A stretch of 64,000 nucleotides of DNA, taken from Carnegiea gigantea (lineage: Eukaryota > Streptophyta > Magnoliopsida > Caryophyllales > Cactaceae). Each line of letters begins with the position of its first letter. Within the stretch, counting starts at the first letter, position 1. The position numbers and the translations under genes were made by a program. The notes below the pieces were generated by a model. It was given only the letters and a program-made list of their open reading frames with translations, did no database searches and was not told the origin of the DNA. Positions 12,639-24,430 of the stretch are shown piece after piece. The DNA lies in NCBI GenBank assembly GCA_029747015.1, contig JAKOGI010000107.1, positions 194,606 to 258,605 of the forward strand, written 5' to 3'.

Positions 12639-12977
12639 CTAAGTCCTACGTAGACCTAAGCTCATCACATGAGCTTTAAATCCGTCTCTAGGAATAGGCT
12701 TAATTAAAGGATCTGCTATCATCCTACTTGTAAATACATACTTAATATCAAATTCTTTCTCTTTTATGGCGTTTTGAAAAAAATGATAACGCCTCTTAAT
12801 ATGCTTAGTTTTCCTGTGGAACTTTGGATCTTTTGCAAATTGGATAGCAACAGTATTGTCATATAACATTTCCACAGGATCACTAACCCCAGGAGTGAGA
12901 TCAAGATCTTGTACAAAACTCCTTAGCCATATTGCCTCTTGAGTAGCAAGACAACAAGCAACATACTCTGCTTCCAT
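12639..12977 (-). pseudogene. copia RNase H domain
   Basis: A 112-residue open segment holds the C-terminal RNase H of a copia polyprotein, which removes RNA from the RNA-DNA hybrid during reverse transcription. The motifs MEAEYVA, DNTVAIQFA and HIKRRYHF are visible in the usual order, and the protein ends soon after PIPRDGF as in many copia elements. It is separated from the RT segment by a broken stretch (12978-13214), so it is a fragment of a decayed polyprotein and not a separate gene. Confidence 0.9.
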
Positions 12978-13214
12978 AGTTGAAAGAGCTATGCAATCTT
13001 GTTTCTCACTGCATCAAGATATCGCTCTCCCACCTAGGGTGAACACATATCCTGAGATAGACCTAGATTCGTCCAAATCACTGCCCCAATAAGCATCTGT
13101 ATATCCTCTCAGCTTAAGATCTCTACCTTAGTAGCAAAGGACTAGGTCACTCGTACCATGCAGGTAACGAAAGATCCTTTTGATGGCTTGCCAGTGTGCA
13201 TGCCCTGGGTTGCT

Positions 13215-14294
13215 TTAGTAACGACTTACCAAACCAACCGCAAAGCAAATGTCTGGCTGTGTACACAACATGGCATACATTAGACTTCCGATTGCACTAG
13301 CATAAGAAACATTGCTCATCCTCTCCTTCTCTTTGTCTGTCTTAGGACACTGGTCGAGACTTAAGGTTAAATCCTTTTCAACTGGAGTGCCCACGGGTTT
13401 AGAGTAATGCATTCGAAAACGTTCTAAGATTTTATTAATGTATGCCTCTTGGCTTAATCCAAGAAGCCTTTTAGAATGGTTTCGAGTTATCTCTATGCCT
13501 AGGACATGCCTAACCTCACCCATATCCTTCATCTCGAAGATAGAGGACAACCATTGCTTAGTGGTATGGATCATCTCCATGTTGTTTCCAGCAAATAGTA
13601 TGTCATCGACATACAAAGTAAGAAACATAATCCCCTTTGTAGTTTTCTTGACATACACGCAGTGATCTTCAGACACCATGTTTAAGCCAAAAGAAATAAT
13701 GGCTTCATGGAATCTGAAGTACCACGCTCTGGAAGACTGCTTGAGACCATAAATGGATCTTTTAAGACGACAAACTTTGTCCTCTTGACCTTTCAATACA
13801 AAACCAATAGGTTGATCCATGTAAATCTCTTCCTCAAGGTTTCCATTAAGGAAAGCAGTTTTTACGTCCATTTAGAACAATTCTAAATCCAAATGGCCAA
13901 CCAAGGCTAGAAGAAGGTGAATAGAGGCAATTCTCACCATAGGAGAAAAAGCCTCTTCATAGTCTAACCCTTCTATTTGGATAAATCCCTTCACCACTAA
14001 ATGGGCCTTAAACTTGTCGATTGATTCATCTGCCTGACGTTTTATCTTGAAAACCCACTTGTTTCCAATTGATTTACGTCCGGGAGGAAGATCAACAAAT
14101 TCCCAAACCTTATTTCTCGCCATAGAGTCCATTTCGTCTCTCATGGCTTCTATCCACTCTTTATGGTTTAGTGAATCGATAGCCTCTTGAAAAGAGGTAA
14201 GCTCTTCTATTTCTAAAAGAGTGCATGGGAATATCTCCTCTTCGATTTGAAAATATTGTTGAGGTATTCTTCCACGCTTACTTCTTCGACGCAC
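13215..14294 (-). pseudogene. copia reverse transcriptase, interrupted by a stop
   Basis: Two adjacent in-frame segments (14294-13872 and 13871-13215) encode copia RT, which copies element RNA into DNA. The first has NKWVFKIKR and the conserved EAFSPMVRIASIH region. The second starts MDVKTAFLNG, then KRSIYGLKQSSRAW and the catalytic LYVDDILFAG box. They are separated by one TAA directly before MDVKTAF; a single C-to-T change at a glutamine codon would explain it. The catalytic aspartates are kept, so the defect looks point-mutational. Confidence 0.93.
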
Positions 14295-14309
14295 AGGACC
14301 TGTGCTGGT

Positions 14310-15457
14310 TTAACCCTCTGAGGTATTCTTCCCCCTATCTCTAAGAAGTATAGAATCCTCAGTTGAGGGAGAATCATGGTCATTATGTTGAACAAAGGAA
14401 CTAACCTCGTGTTCATGTACTGAAGAAGGAGGATGAAACTCATTCTCAAGTTGATTCTCTTGGGTAACCAACAACTCATCATCTCTTCCAAACAATAGAA
14501 GAGTACTATTCTCGGTGACACAGTGAGTGTTTAAATCCTCCCCCACACCGAGGGATAGTCGAGCATTTGACGGTAACTCATACAACGTCGTGTCCTATTT
14601 GATTTCACCAATGCTGGGGAACTCATCCTCAAGGAACTCAAAATTACGTGAATCCACTTCGGTCATACCACAATTAGGGAGTTCACCATACATAACATAT
14701 CCCTTAGAATGTTCGAGATATCGAATTAACACCGTTTTAGTGGCCCTTGGACCAAGTTTTCCATGTTTGTGAGTTGGGTTATGTACATAATCAGCCGAAT
14801 CTCATGCGCGTAAATGTTCTAATTTAGGCTTTCTACCATGCCATAACTCATATGGGGTAGTAGATATACTCTTGCTAGGCACACAGTTAAGGATGTAGCC
14901 ACCGTAAGCAGTGCATCCACCCAAAAACTAATTGGGAGATTGGCGTGTGTCATTATCGACCTGACCATGTCAAGCAATGCTCGATTGCGATGTTTTGCCA
15001 CACCTTTTTGTTGTAGAGTGCCAGGAATCGTGAGTTATCTTCGTATACCCTTTTCCTCACAAAATTATTTGAATATCTATGAGAGGTATTCACGACCACG
15101 ATCAGTTCAAGAGTCTTAACTCTACGATCTAATTGGGTCTCAACCTCAGCTACAAAACGTTTGAACACATTAAGTGCTTCATAGCAATGTGATAATAGGT
15201 ACACATACCCATATCTTGAATAATCATCTATGAAGGTGAGGAAATAGAAAGCCTCATGACGTGCTTTCATATTCATGGGTCTACAAATATCAGAGTGGAT
15301 CAGCTCTAAAGGGCTTGATGCCCGTGAAGCCTTAGCAAAAGGCTTCGCGGTCACCTTGCCAGCTAGACACTACTCACATCTAGGTAACTTAACCTTAGTA
15401 AGTGTGTCTAGAAGGCCTTCTTTAGCTAGTCTACTCATCTTATCTTGGCCAATATGA
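14310..15457 (-). pseudogene. copia integrase, frameshifted
   Basis: 15354-14953 encodes the start of the integrase core with HSDICRPM and FIDDYSRYGYVYLL. After a frameshift near 15110 the related DRGREYLS and QQKGVAKHRNRALLDMVRS stretches appear, and 15001-14819 holds the PISFW region. These correspond to the D,D-35-E catalytic core and downstream part that join cDNA to the host chromosome. 14585-14310 is the variable linker to RT. Several stops and frame changes make it non-functional. Confidence 0.85.
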
Positions 15458-15801
15458 CCAAGCCTAGCATGCTATTTAATAGATTCAAAACCAGAATCAA
15501 GACTAGAGACAAAAACAGAAGGAGGATTATTATAACAATTATCCAAATCTAATACAAGGAAATTGTTCTTTAAGGTTACGTGGCCAAACACATTACAACC
15601 ATAAATAATGTTCAAACCATCTGAACAAGAACTAAAATCAAAACCTGATTTCATTAAAGAAACTAAAGACAAAAGACAAACGCGCACCCCAGGTGCATAG
15701 AGGGCATCAAAAAGGAGTAGCTTATTTCCTTCTTTTAAGATGAGCTAGTACGTTCTAACACCTAGAACGTCTTCTTCACTGTCATTACCCAGCACGACAG
15801 T

Positions 15802-16881
15802 TTATGAACCCACCGGGTACCAGTGAAAATCCACAAACCCAACTCTATCCCGAACTATGTGCTTACTTGGTCCCGTATCTACAATCCAATTAGGAAGAGA
15901 ATTAGTAACTGATACATGACAGCATACATATAACTCAGGAGAACAAGTGGAAGAAAGTATCTTCTTCGGCTCAAGACAATCCCAAGCATAGTGACCTTTC
16001 TTTCCACAATTATAGCACTTCACACGCGCTATATTGATCCCTCCATTGCCTTTGGCCTTCTGTTTCTTGGCAATCCCAGCCTTCGGCCTACCATTCTGAG
16101 GGGCGCGATAACCGTTCTTGGCCTGTCGGCCTCGATTATTCTTGTTGCTTTTGGGCCTATTTCCCTTGATAACAAAAGCCACATGAGAAGTGCCTAACAT
16201 TTTCAGGCATTCTTCTTCCATTTTAATGTAGCTTTGGACCTCAGCAAAGGTCTTGATATGTTCAGAATGTGTCAAGACAGTCTTGACATGATTCCAATGC
16301 TGAGATTCCACAAGGAGAGCCCGAATCACATTCAGGACTTGCTCCCCCTCAGAAATTTCCTTACCAGCAACCTTGAGATCACGAATTACACCACTCATAA
16401 TTCGTAAATGCTCAGTCATGGTGCAACTGGAATCCATTTGGTATAATATCCATTTGAGCTGCAAGATACGAAGCCTTGTCTAGGATGTTTGACCAAAATG
16501 GATTTTGAGTTGGTCCCACATGTCCATAGCTGTGGGACATAACTCAAATTCTCCAATAAGGTCATCGTGCATGAAATACAACATAGTAAATCGTGCCCTT
16601 CGATCCTTATTGAACCAGTCTTGGAAGGCCTGCAAGCTCTCTTGATACTGCACAGAAGAAGTATCAATAGGCTTGCCATATTTATCCGTGTCAGATGGCG
16701 GAAACTTGGCTACCGTCAAGTGTTCCAGCAGGTCCCTCTCATTCAGAAGATACTGAATCTTCCATTTCCACATGTCATAGTTAGACCCATCTAACTTCTG
16801 ACTAGTGGAAAGCTCATTAATCATTGCACTGTTAGCTGCCATATCTACAAATTCAATTGAAGAGATGGACATAAGGCACAT
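15802..16881 (-). pseudogene. copia gag plus protease start, frameshifted
   Basis: The N-terminal segment (16881-16480) has the copia gag signature KLDGSNYDMWKWKIQYLL. The second segment (16464-15802), in another frame, has the zinc knuckle CYNCGKKGHYAWDC (CX2CX4HX4C), which binds element RNA, and then WIVDTGPSKHIV, the aspartic protease active-site region. Gag forms the virus-like particle and the protease processes the polyprotein. The frame break is near 16470-16490. The ATG at 16881 or a slightly internal one may be the start. Confidence 0.9.
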
Positions 16882-18303
16882 GTTTTCTTAAGTAACTAAA
16901 TTATTAAATTTTCATTGTTCATGTTATATGATCGAAAATTTCGCCAAGCTCATAATCATCTCATATACTCATGAACTAGAAAATTTAAATAACTTAATTA
17001 CAACGATATAAACTAGAAAATTTCCATGAAAAATATTCATATGGACCACAATATGTTAAACCAATTAACACTTAGACAAATATCACATAGATATTTTATT
17101 GCATTGAATGTAAAACTAATTTATATTGCGATTATTTCTACGACACATATTTATGTATATAAAACTAACTCATATAACTTAATGGAACTTTGTTTAACAT
17201 ATTATTCGACATAATAACATATAAAACAAATTTATATGTTTTGAGCATGTTATTGCTAACATCTAAACATCAAACATATTAATGTATTCAAAAACAAGAC
17301 TTATTCGAAAAAATTAATTCAGGAATGCATCATTCAACTTAATAACATATAAAATAAATTTATATTCTATTGATATGTGATAATAAACATATAAACATTA
17401 AATATATTAATGTTATAATAATGCATTCAAGCACCATACTAGAACCTTTTAATGCCCAAAGTATATCACATTATCAGAAACTAACCTTTTAAAAAAAAAA
17501 TGTGAGGCCCTAAATAAATTGACACCTCATATAAACCCAAACCCCCCCACCCCTTTTTCGGCCCCCTGTTTTCTAGAGCCTCCATGTTTCTTTGACCCTT
17601 AAGGTCTCTCTCTCTCTCTCTTCCTCGTTCTCCTTCTCAACCGATGCTCCTCGGTTTCGGTCTCTCATCGAGACCTTGTTTCTCAATTTCTCTATCCCAG
17701 AACCGAGTCTATTGCCCCTTTAACTATCACTTTTCGATGCTTTAGCAGCCATGGCTACTTCGACCACCATAAACAACCCCAAGTGATGAATCGGCCATAT
17801 TTCGCCGCACACAGTTGCCCCACGGGCTTGATCTACCATCCTCCAGACAAAAAAATCCACCACCACCGCGTAGATCGGCCGACGACGAGTCACCTGGTAC
17901 CGTCTAAGTGCTCAACACGCCATCTAGACGGCGGCGCGTGTGCGACACGCGCCACCCTGTTGGGCGACTTTGGTGTTATTTTCGACCGGAGGGTGTAGAT
18001 CGGCGAGTTTCCAGGCGAATCAGAGGAAGAAAACGACTAACCTCGCTTTCGTCGGCGGCGCGTGACTCACACGCGCCTCCCCTTCAGCGCGGATCTGGTG
18101 GGTTTAGGTAAGACTATTCTCCCTTCCTTTTTTTTGGTTGGGATGGTGGCGGAGGGGGGTCTCTGAGAAGTGGAGTCATGGTGATAGAAAAGTCAAGGCC
18201 TATGGTCAAATCTTGGAGGTGTGAGGGTAAGGCAGAGGGTCCCAGATTTGGTTGTTCAATTACTCGAAAATAAAGAGCAATCTTGTAATCTGGGCAAGAT
18301 TTT

Positions 18304-18367
<64 letters not shown>

Positions 18368-18755
18368 TATTTCACATAGAAATTTTAGAGGGTTAATATG
18401 TGAACAGAAATATAAAATATGTATTACATTTTGGCATATTCAAACTGAGCAGCATTACATTTCGATGTTCTGATTAGTATCATTTCATGTCTAATATGCT
18501 TCACATCGAAACTCATAACCTTGATTATAAATCGAGACATAAACATGCTGTCTGATTAACATAGCATATTAGCATATACATTCTAACCAATAAGCATAAT
18601 TTAGGCAGATTAACACATAGTAATTTGCCCCATTATCAAATTCATTATACTGGCATAATCACATGGAATTGCGTATAAACATATTGCCCAGATTTATGTT
18701 TCCTTTTCTAATTTGATGACCATTATCGGATGTTCGAGGCTAGAATCTAAACAGG
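16882..18755 (-). other. copia leader with GC-rich inserted or captured segment
   Basis: The stretch between PBS and gag is about 1.9 kb, long for an element with 355-bp LTRs. 17510-18250 is clearly GC-richer than its surroundings. It has a CT-rich start, an ATG in strong context near 17751, two GGCGCGTG...CACGCGCC hairpins, and a GTAAG donor-like site near 18107, all reading on the plus strand opposite to the element. An (AT)n tract occupies 18305-18365. It may be a captured host promoter or first exon, or a nested insertion whose ends I could not find. Confidence 0.5.
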
Positions 18756-18770
18756 CAGGCTCTGATACCA
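18756..18770 (-). promoter_or_regulatory. Primer-binding site for initiator tRNA-Met
   Basis: On the minus strand this reads TGGTATCAGAGCCTG, directly after the 5' LTR. It is the standard plant copia minus-strand primer site. Confidence 0.93.
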
Positions 18771-18771
18771 G

Positions 18772-19126
18772 TGTAGGTTAGTTTGGGATTACCTGGATAT
18801 GGAAATGCCCAGACTTTTACGCCTGCTAGAAATCTGCCCACGAACAGGTGCTGCTAGAGTCACCGAGGATTTCACGCCCAAAAACCCGAACCCACGATGA
18901 TGGCTAGGTTTGAGGGAGGGAAAGAGCAGGGAGCTTTTAGAACAGAGAAGAGCTTGCTAATTTTCTGATAATTAAGTCCAAAATCCATCTTCTATTTATA
19001 GATGCACAAAACCTTAAATAGAATCAGCAAAATCATGGTTGATTAGTACACAATTAATCCCCAAGTGTAACTACCAAATCAATGGAGACTATGACCATTA
19101 ACTTTTGTGACCGTTAACGGTCAACA
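18772..19126 (-). repeat. copia 5' LTR
   Basis: This 355-bp LTR pairs with 11294-11648, ends in TG...CA, and is followed by the target duplication CAACT. Confidence 0.95.
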
Positions 19127-19389
19127 CAACTAATAAGGTCATAGGAGGGACAAAATTTTTTTTGGCCTTGAGAAGACTTTGTACACTTAAACATTAACCA
19201 CTGCGATGTCCTATCTTCCTCCCTCCGACCTCTACAACTTTTGCCTTTTTTAGTCTTTCACCTTGAGACTAAGTTGTACACTTAAACATTTTCAAGGGAT
19301 ATGTTTCCTTGCATTTTTAGTCTTAGGAGACACACCAAATCAGAGGTTTATTGTTCTTTTATTTTATCTCCTCAGTAATTCTTTTCTAC

Positions 19390-20281
19390 AAACTCTTGAT
19401 AAGACTAGGGGCCAAGCCGAGAAAAGAGCTTACATCATGAAGTGGCAAAAATACTTTGCTAACCTTGAATTATTTATCACAGGGATTGAGCTTCTTTTCT
19501 TTCACGTTTTCTTTTCACCCCATTAATTAAGTGCTTGTTCTGTTGCCTTTCCAAGAACACAATGTGTGTCCTTTAATTGTTCAACACCCTTGATCCTAAT
19601 GGAGGGATAGGTGTCAGCTTCTGCTCTTTTGTATTATCAAAAGACTTTGCATCAGTGTGATACTAATGTAATGCATCTAAGAACTGACGATGACCTATTT
19701 AACAAAACTTCTTAGCATGTTTATACCAATTTCAATAAGTATCTTTATTAGAGATAGGACATGCATGCCTGCAATATGCACACTATCCAGGTAGATTACT
19801 GTAAGCCAAACAATCATTTATAGCCCAATTTAATGCAATAAATAACTGAGAGGTCTCCTTACTGTAAGCATCATACGCAAGCATGCCAATCTCTCACAAT
19901 TCCTTCAACCATGTATAACAGACTATAAGTAAACATCAATATTATTTCCAACAGCTTTTGGGCGAGGGATAAGCAATGAGAGCAAAAAGTATTCTTTCTT
20001 CATATAGCCACAGAGGTAAGTTATATGCCTTCCATGCTTTTCCTTCTGCATGACAACATAAGATACCATCCTTTTGGTGTTTCTCCTAGCATTTGCTATT
20101 TTAGATGACATGAATAGCATTTGCAAGTCCAGCTTAAGTGGAAAGTATCGCAAAATTTTCTACATCCTGGACATAACTCATTCTCAACACCTTTTAACAA
20201 CATGATAAAATTTGCTACATCTAAATGATCAACATCATTGGATGATTCTGATGTGCATCCCTCTGAATCTAACTTTGTGAT
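19390..20281 (-). pseudogene. CACTA (En/Spm) TNP2 transposase pseudogene, part 2
   Basis: The minus strand translates, with stops and frame changes, to recognisable TNP2-type CACTA transposase pieces: ENELCPGCRKF (near 20190), RYFPLKLDLQMLFMSSK (near 20140), a SLLIPRPKAVGNNIDVYL segment (near 19950), DAYSKETSQLFIALNWAIND (near 19850), and KRKRERKEAQS (near 19480). Their order matches the family. TNP2 cuts and rejoins element ends. At 20286 the sequence is interrupted by an LTR element and resumes at 28702. It is heavily decayed. The lower limit is approximate. Confidence 0.8.
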
Positions 20282-20286
20282 GCTAT

Positions 20287-20984
20287 TATAATCACAAATT
20301 ACAAAGATTGAATTTTTATAGATTCAGTTGAATCAATTTGGATACAATCTCTATGAATACAAAATCCTCTGATTCTCTCTCTTTTAAGGATGGATTTTCC
20401 GACCCTTGGATAAAGGGGGATAGGGGCTTATTTATAGGAAAGCCTCCCCCTTGAAAGTCAAGATGGGCCTTGACTTAGGTTTTGGGCTTTGACCTGGGTT
20501 TTAGATCTTTCAATCAGGCTTTACCCTGGACTGTATTAATTTTCGTTTGTTTTGACTTTGACTTTGACTTTGACTTTGGAGTCTCCCGGGCTTGGGTCGA
20601 GTATTGACTTGGAAGTGACCTCGAGCTTTGACCGGACGTTGACTTGAGAGTCGTTTTGATGTTTGACTTGTGAGTCGATGTAGGCCTTGACCTTTGACTT
20701 TGACCTTTGACTTTGACTTCGACTACACCTTGACTTGGACGTCGTTCGGGCTTTAAGTCGTGACTTGGCTTGGTAGTCGTCTTGAGCGTTGATTTAGGCT
20801 TTAATTTGAATTTTGACTTAGTCTAGACTTGAAAATCATTTGGGCTTCATCTTGGGCTTGACTTGTGAGTCTTTGGGATTGACTTGTAAGTCTTTGGGCT
20901 CAATTAAATTAGTTAAAACCGTAGGCCCAATTAATTAATTTAATTTAATTTTGGTACGGTATGAATAAATTTTCAGTGCCTACA
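20287..20984 (-). repeat. gypsy-type 3' LTR with dense TTGACY motifs
   Basis: This 698-bp LTR carries about 19 TTGACC/TTGACT words on the plus strand at 20470-20890, partly as GACTTT tandem hexamers. A TATA-like box, CCTATAAATA on the minus strand, lies near 20430. Its partner is 28036-28701. Confidence 0.88.
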
Positions 20985-23170
20985 AATTACCCCCTCGAGA
21001 CAAGGTCACGCGCTAGACTTGTTGTTTGAACGTGATCGAAGCCTCTACTCCCTTTTACAATATATATCATTTGTTCGCAAGGAATACTTTCAACATATTT
21101 TTTTTCTTTGATTTTGTTTGAAAATTTGAACAAATGAACCCCGTTTTTTTTGTACAAATAATTGGGGAAAAGGAACTGGGTCATGGGCATGGTGAAGAGC
21201 AAAGCCAATCATAGCATGCCTCTTCAGTCTTCATTTCCGCCCCACCTAACTGATGGGCTAGGCCCAACTGGAGCTCTCCTTTTGCTTAAGCCTGGCTCAG
21301 TTGGTTTCATTTAAAGGTCACGTGAGGTGCACGTGACCTCGACCTCTCTTTTCCTGCCCTTTTCTTGTTCTGCTGGGCTGGTTCGCAACTTACTTCCTTG
21401 CCAGGGCCTGGTTTAAACTTCCTTCCACTTTTTGTTGTGGACAGGCCCAGCATTTGCTCTTTTCTCTTTTTTTTACAAGCGTGGGCGGGGCCGCTTTCTG
21501 TTCTTCCCAAGCCGGCCTAGTCTCGCTTCCATCTTCTCTCCCCCCCTTTTTTTTCCTTCTCTTCCCGGTAGGCTGGACCTGGCATCTTTTTTTCCTTCTT
21601 ACACAGGCTGGGCTGGGCGTTCATCATTCTTCTTTTCTGATTGAGTGGACCAAGCCTTCTCCCCTTCCCCATTTAAACCCAGTCCAACCTTCTCATTTCA
21701 TTAAGGGCACGCATTTGTCACGTGCTGAGGTTACTATTCACCCTTCTTCTTCCTTGCCTTCAATCAGCCTCCAAACGTTAGGTGGCTTTCTCTGAATAGC
21801 CTTCTTCTTCCTCCTTTCCTCTTCGCTGCTCAGACCCAACTGCCCAGCTCCTGATTTCATTTAGTTGCATGTATCCCTCACGTGAATGCACAGCTCTCTC
21901 TTTCTTCCTCTTCTCTTTCAGTAGCAACATAACCCAGATTTTCGAACCCCTACTGCCTACGCTGCTATTGCTGCCGCTTGTTGTACCCAGAACCAAAGCA
22001 CGTCATTTGCCATTGCTAGTCGTAACTCACCTCTTTTTTGTTGTTCCATCATATTCGGCTATTGTAGTCATCAAAAGCACCATCTTTTCTTTTGGCACTT
22101 GTGATCACCCAAGGGAGCAACTTCTCAGCTGGCAACCGAACACCCACCAACGTTATCTGCACAGTTGATTTCAACAGTGGGCATACTCTTAAAAGTTGAT
22201 CTTGTGCTATTCTTGTTGATCTTGTGGCTCTTAAAGGTATTGCCTTTTTTTTCAACTTTTCTTCCTTTTCATCTCGTTTTCTTTTGTTAAAATTTCATGT
22301 CTCCATTTTCTTTTCCATAAAAGAGCAAGCTGCCCCCCTTTTTTATTTGTCTCTCTTCGGTTGAAAGCTTCCTCAGTAATTCGTTGGGTTTGTTCGGCTC
22401 TGTTGGGTCTATGCATTTGACTGGGTGGGGCTGATGATCAATTTGTGATGAGCCATGAGAGATAACTGAGAAGGGTTCATGATGGGCAAGTGTATGAAGA
22501 GATTCATGAGGCTCTTTTTTTTTTTTTTTTTTGAAATATGGAAGGAAAATGGACATGAAAGTGGTGTGCTTTCTTTTTTTTTTTTCCATGGTGTTTGTGA
22601 GATTTTGTGGGCATGTGTGTAAGGAAGAGAAAGAGAGAGTGAAACAAAAGGAAAGCATGGCCTCCGTTCTTCGTTCAATGCCTCTGCCGTTTAATTCCTC
22701 GGAGAAATGGAAAGTTAATGCCAAATTTCACCGAAGTGTTGGCTTACTCTTTGGCTCGGGCATTAGTGCCCTTATTGCTGTTCCGCACCTCCACATTTTG
22801 GCCTTCATGCTCCTGCTATGCTTCATGCTGTTTTCTTTTTTTTTTTTTTTGTTGGACGGAATTTCGAGATTGGATTTTGGTTCGTTGATAACTTGGTCTT
22901 ATATTGATGCTAAACTTGATGTTGATGAAGATCACACAGATTCACGTAGCAAATAGTAGCTGCCAAAATGTGACTTGGTCTTATATTGATGCGTGCCCCC
23001 ATGATCAAAGTTTGGGTTTTGAATGATCAACCCCTTTTTTCTTTAATGCTTAGTGAGTCATGGGTTACCTGTAACTTGGCCTTTTATTGAAATTTGAAAT
23101 ATTGTGTCTTAGTCTCGAAAGACTTGCCCCCCTTTTTTTGTTGCGCTTGTATTGTTGCTTGTGCAGGTTA
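20985..23170 (-). other. Noncoding interior of the gypsy-type element
   Basis: Pyrimidine-rich on the plus strand (21460-21760), with poly(T) runs at about 22508-22530 and 22838-22850. Open frames up to 145 codons on either strand show no family motif. No pol domain is present where one is expected. Confidence 0.6.
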
Positions 23171-23171
23171 A

Positions 23172-23992
23172 GGAGCCATTTGAAGAACTACTTGCGACAT
23201 GGTTCGCCGCTTAGCCATGGGCCTTGAACGGAACCGATACGCACGAAGTGGTATGAAGACTTGAAGAACCACTTGCGACACGGTTCACCGCTTGGCCATA
23301 GGTCTTGAACGGAACTGATACGCACGAAAGTGGTATGAAGACTTGAAGAACCACTTGCGATATGGTTCGCTGCTTGGCCATGGGCCTTCAACGGAACTGA
23401 TGCGCACGAAAGTGGTATGAAGGCTTGAAGAACTACTTGCGACACGGTTCGTCGCTTGGCCATAGGCCTTGAATGGAACCGATGTGTACGAAAGTGGCAT
23501 GAAGGCGTGAAGAACCACTTGCGGCACGGTTCGCTGCTTGGCCATGGGCCTTGAACGGAACCGATATGCACGAAAGTGGTATGAAGGCTTGAAGAACCAC
23601 TTGCGACACGGTTCGCCGCTGGGCCATGGGCCTTGAACGGAACCGATACGCACGAAAGTGGTATGAAGACTTGAAAAACCAATTGCGACGGTTCGCTGCT
23701 TGGTCATGGGCCTCGCGCGGAACTGATACGCACGAAAGTGATATGAAGACTTGAAGAACCACTTGCGACACGGTTCGCTGCTTGGCCGTGGGCCTTGAAC
23801 GGAACTGATATGCATGAAAGGCGTATGAAGGCTTGAAGAACCACTTGCGACACGGTTCACCGCTTGGCCATGGGCCTTGAACGGAACTGATACATACGAA
23901 AGTGGTATGAAGACTTGAAGAACCACTTGCGACATGGTTCGCCGCTTGGCTATAGGCCTTGAATGGAACTGACATGCACGAAAGTGGTATGT
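23172..23992. repeat. Tandem repeat, about 10 units of 82 bp
   Basis: Ten units are marked by CTTGCGACA at 23191, 23272, 23354, 23436, 23518, 23600, 23682, 23762, 23844 and 23926, so the period is 80-82 bp, mostly 82. The units are largely alike, with scattered substitutions. Because 82 is not a multiple of 3 and the unit has almost no minus-strand stops, long overlapping open frames arise in all three minus frames, including 246 codons at 23285-24025. They repeat every 82 residues and are not convincing genes. Confidence 0.92.
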
Positions 23993-24430
23993 GTAGTGAG
24001 GAGCAGTCGGGCAACAGAGAACCAATATTTTGATTGATTTTGCTTCACGCTTCTCCCTCTTAGGTATTTATTTTGTCTGGGCGCCGCTTTGTTTACTGAT
24101 TTCTTTCCTAAAAAAAGAATTTAACTTTGTGTTTTCTTCTATTTTTAGGTGATTCATAATGGTGCAAGTCGCGAGGAGAACCTTGGCGATAGGAAGGTGA
24201 TGTCTTTGATATCTTCTCTTTCATGCCCCCCCTTTTTTTGTGTGCTATGTGTTTGATTGCACTTGGTGATTTACTGAAGCTGCCTACGTACTTATGGGTA
24301 CTTACAATTTCCAATAAGATCAAGCTGTTACATAGTTCAACTAAGCATCCTTTTTTCATTTGTTTTGCCGTTCACAGTTTATACTCTTACGGGTCAGGAG
24401 TAGTACAAAGTTTTTTTTTTTTGGCTTTAG

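Larger units (their letters stand above)
11294..19126 (-). mobile_element. Ty1/copia retrotransposon, full-length but inactive
   Basis: A 7,833-bp element on the minus strand. Two 355-bp LTRs (11294-11648 and 18772-19126) begin TG and end CA and are flanked by the perfect 5-bp duplication CAACT (11289-11293 and 19127-19131). The primer-binding site TGGTATCAGAGCCTG, complementary to initiator tRNA-Met, lies at 18756-18770, one base from the 5' LTR. A G-rich polypurine tract abuts the 3' LTR at 11649-11660. The order gag, protease, integrase, RT, RNase H on the minus strand defines copia. Stops and frameshifts interrupt the polyprotein, so it cannot act autonomously. By eye the LTRs differ at about 28 of 355 positions, without indels. 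Confidence 0.97.

Noticed and set aside
20470..20890. Simple hexamer satellite as full explanation of the TTGACY motifs
   Set aside because: Only part of the motifs lie in the GACTTT array. Many are spaced individually and are shared by both LTRs, so it is reported as a finding.
22531..22956. 141-codon plus-strand frame with hydrophobic segments
   Set aside because: It lies antisense inside the gypsy-type element, includes two poly(T)-derived phenylalanine runs, and has no recognisable motif.
23172..23992. CRISPR-like array
   Set aside because: The repeats are contiguous 82-bp units with no unique spacers, inside a plant LTR element. It is an ordinary tandem repeat.
23285..24025. A 246-codon gene on the minus strand
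   Set aside because: The frame exists only because the 82-bp unit lacks stops. The protein repeats every 82 residues and similar frames occur in the other two phases.
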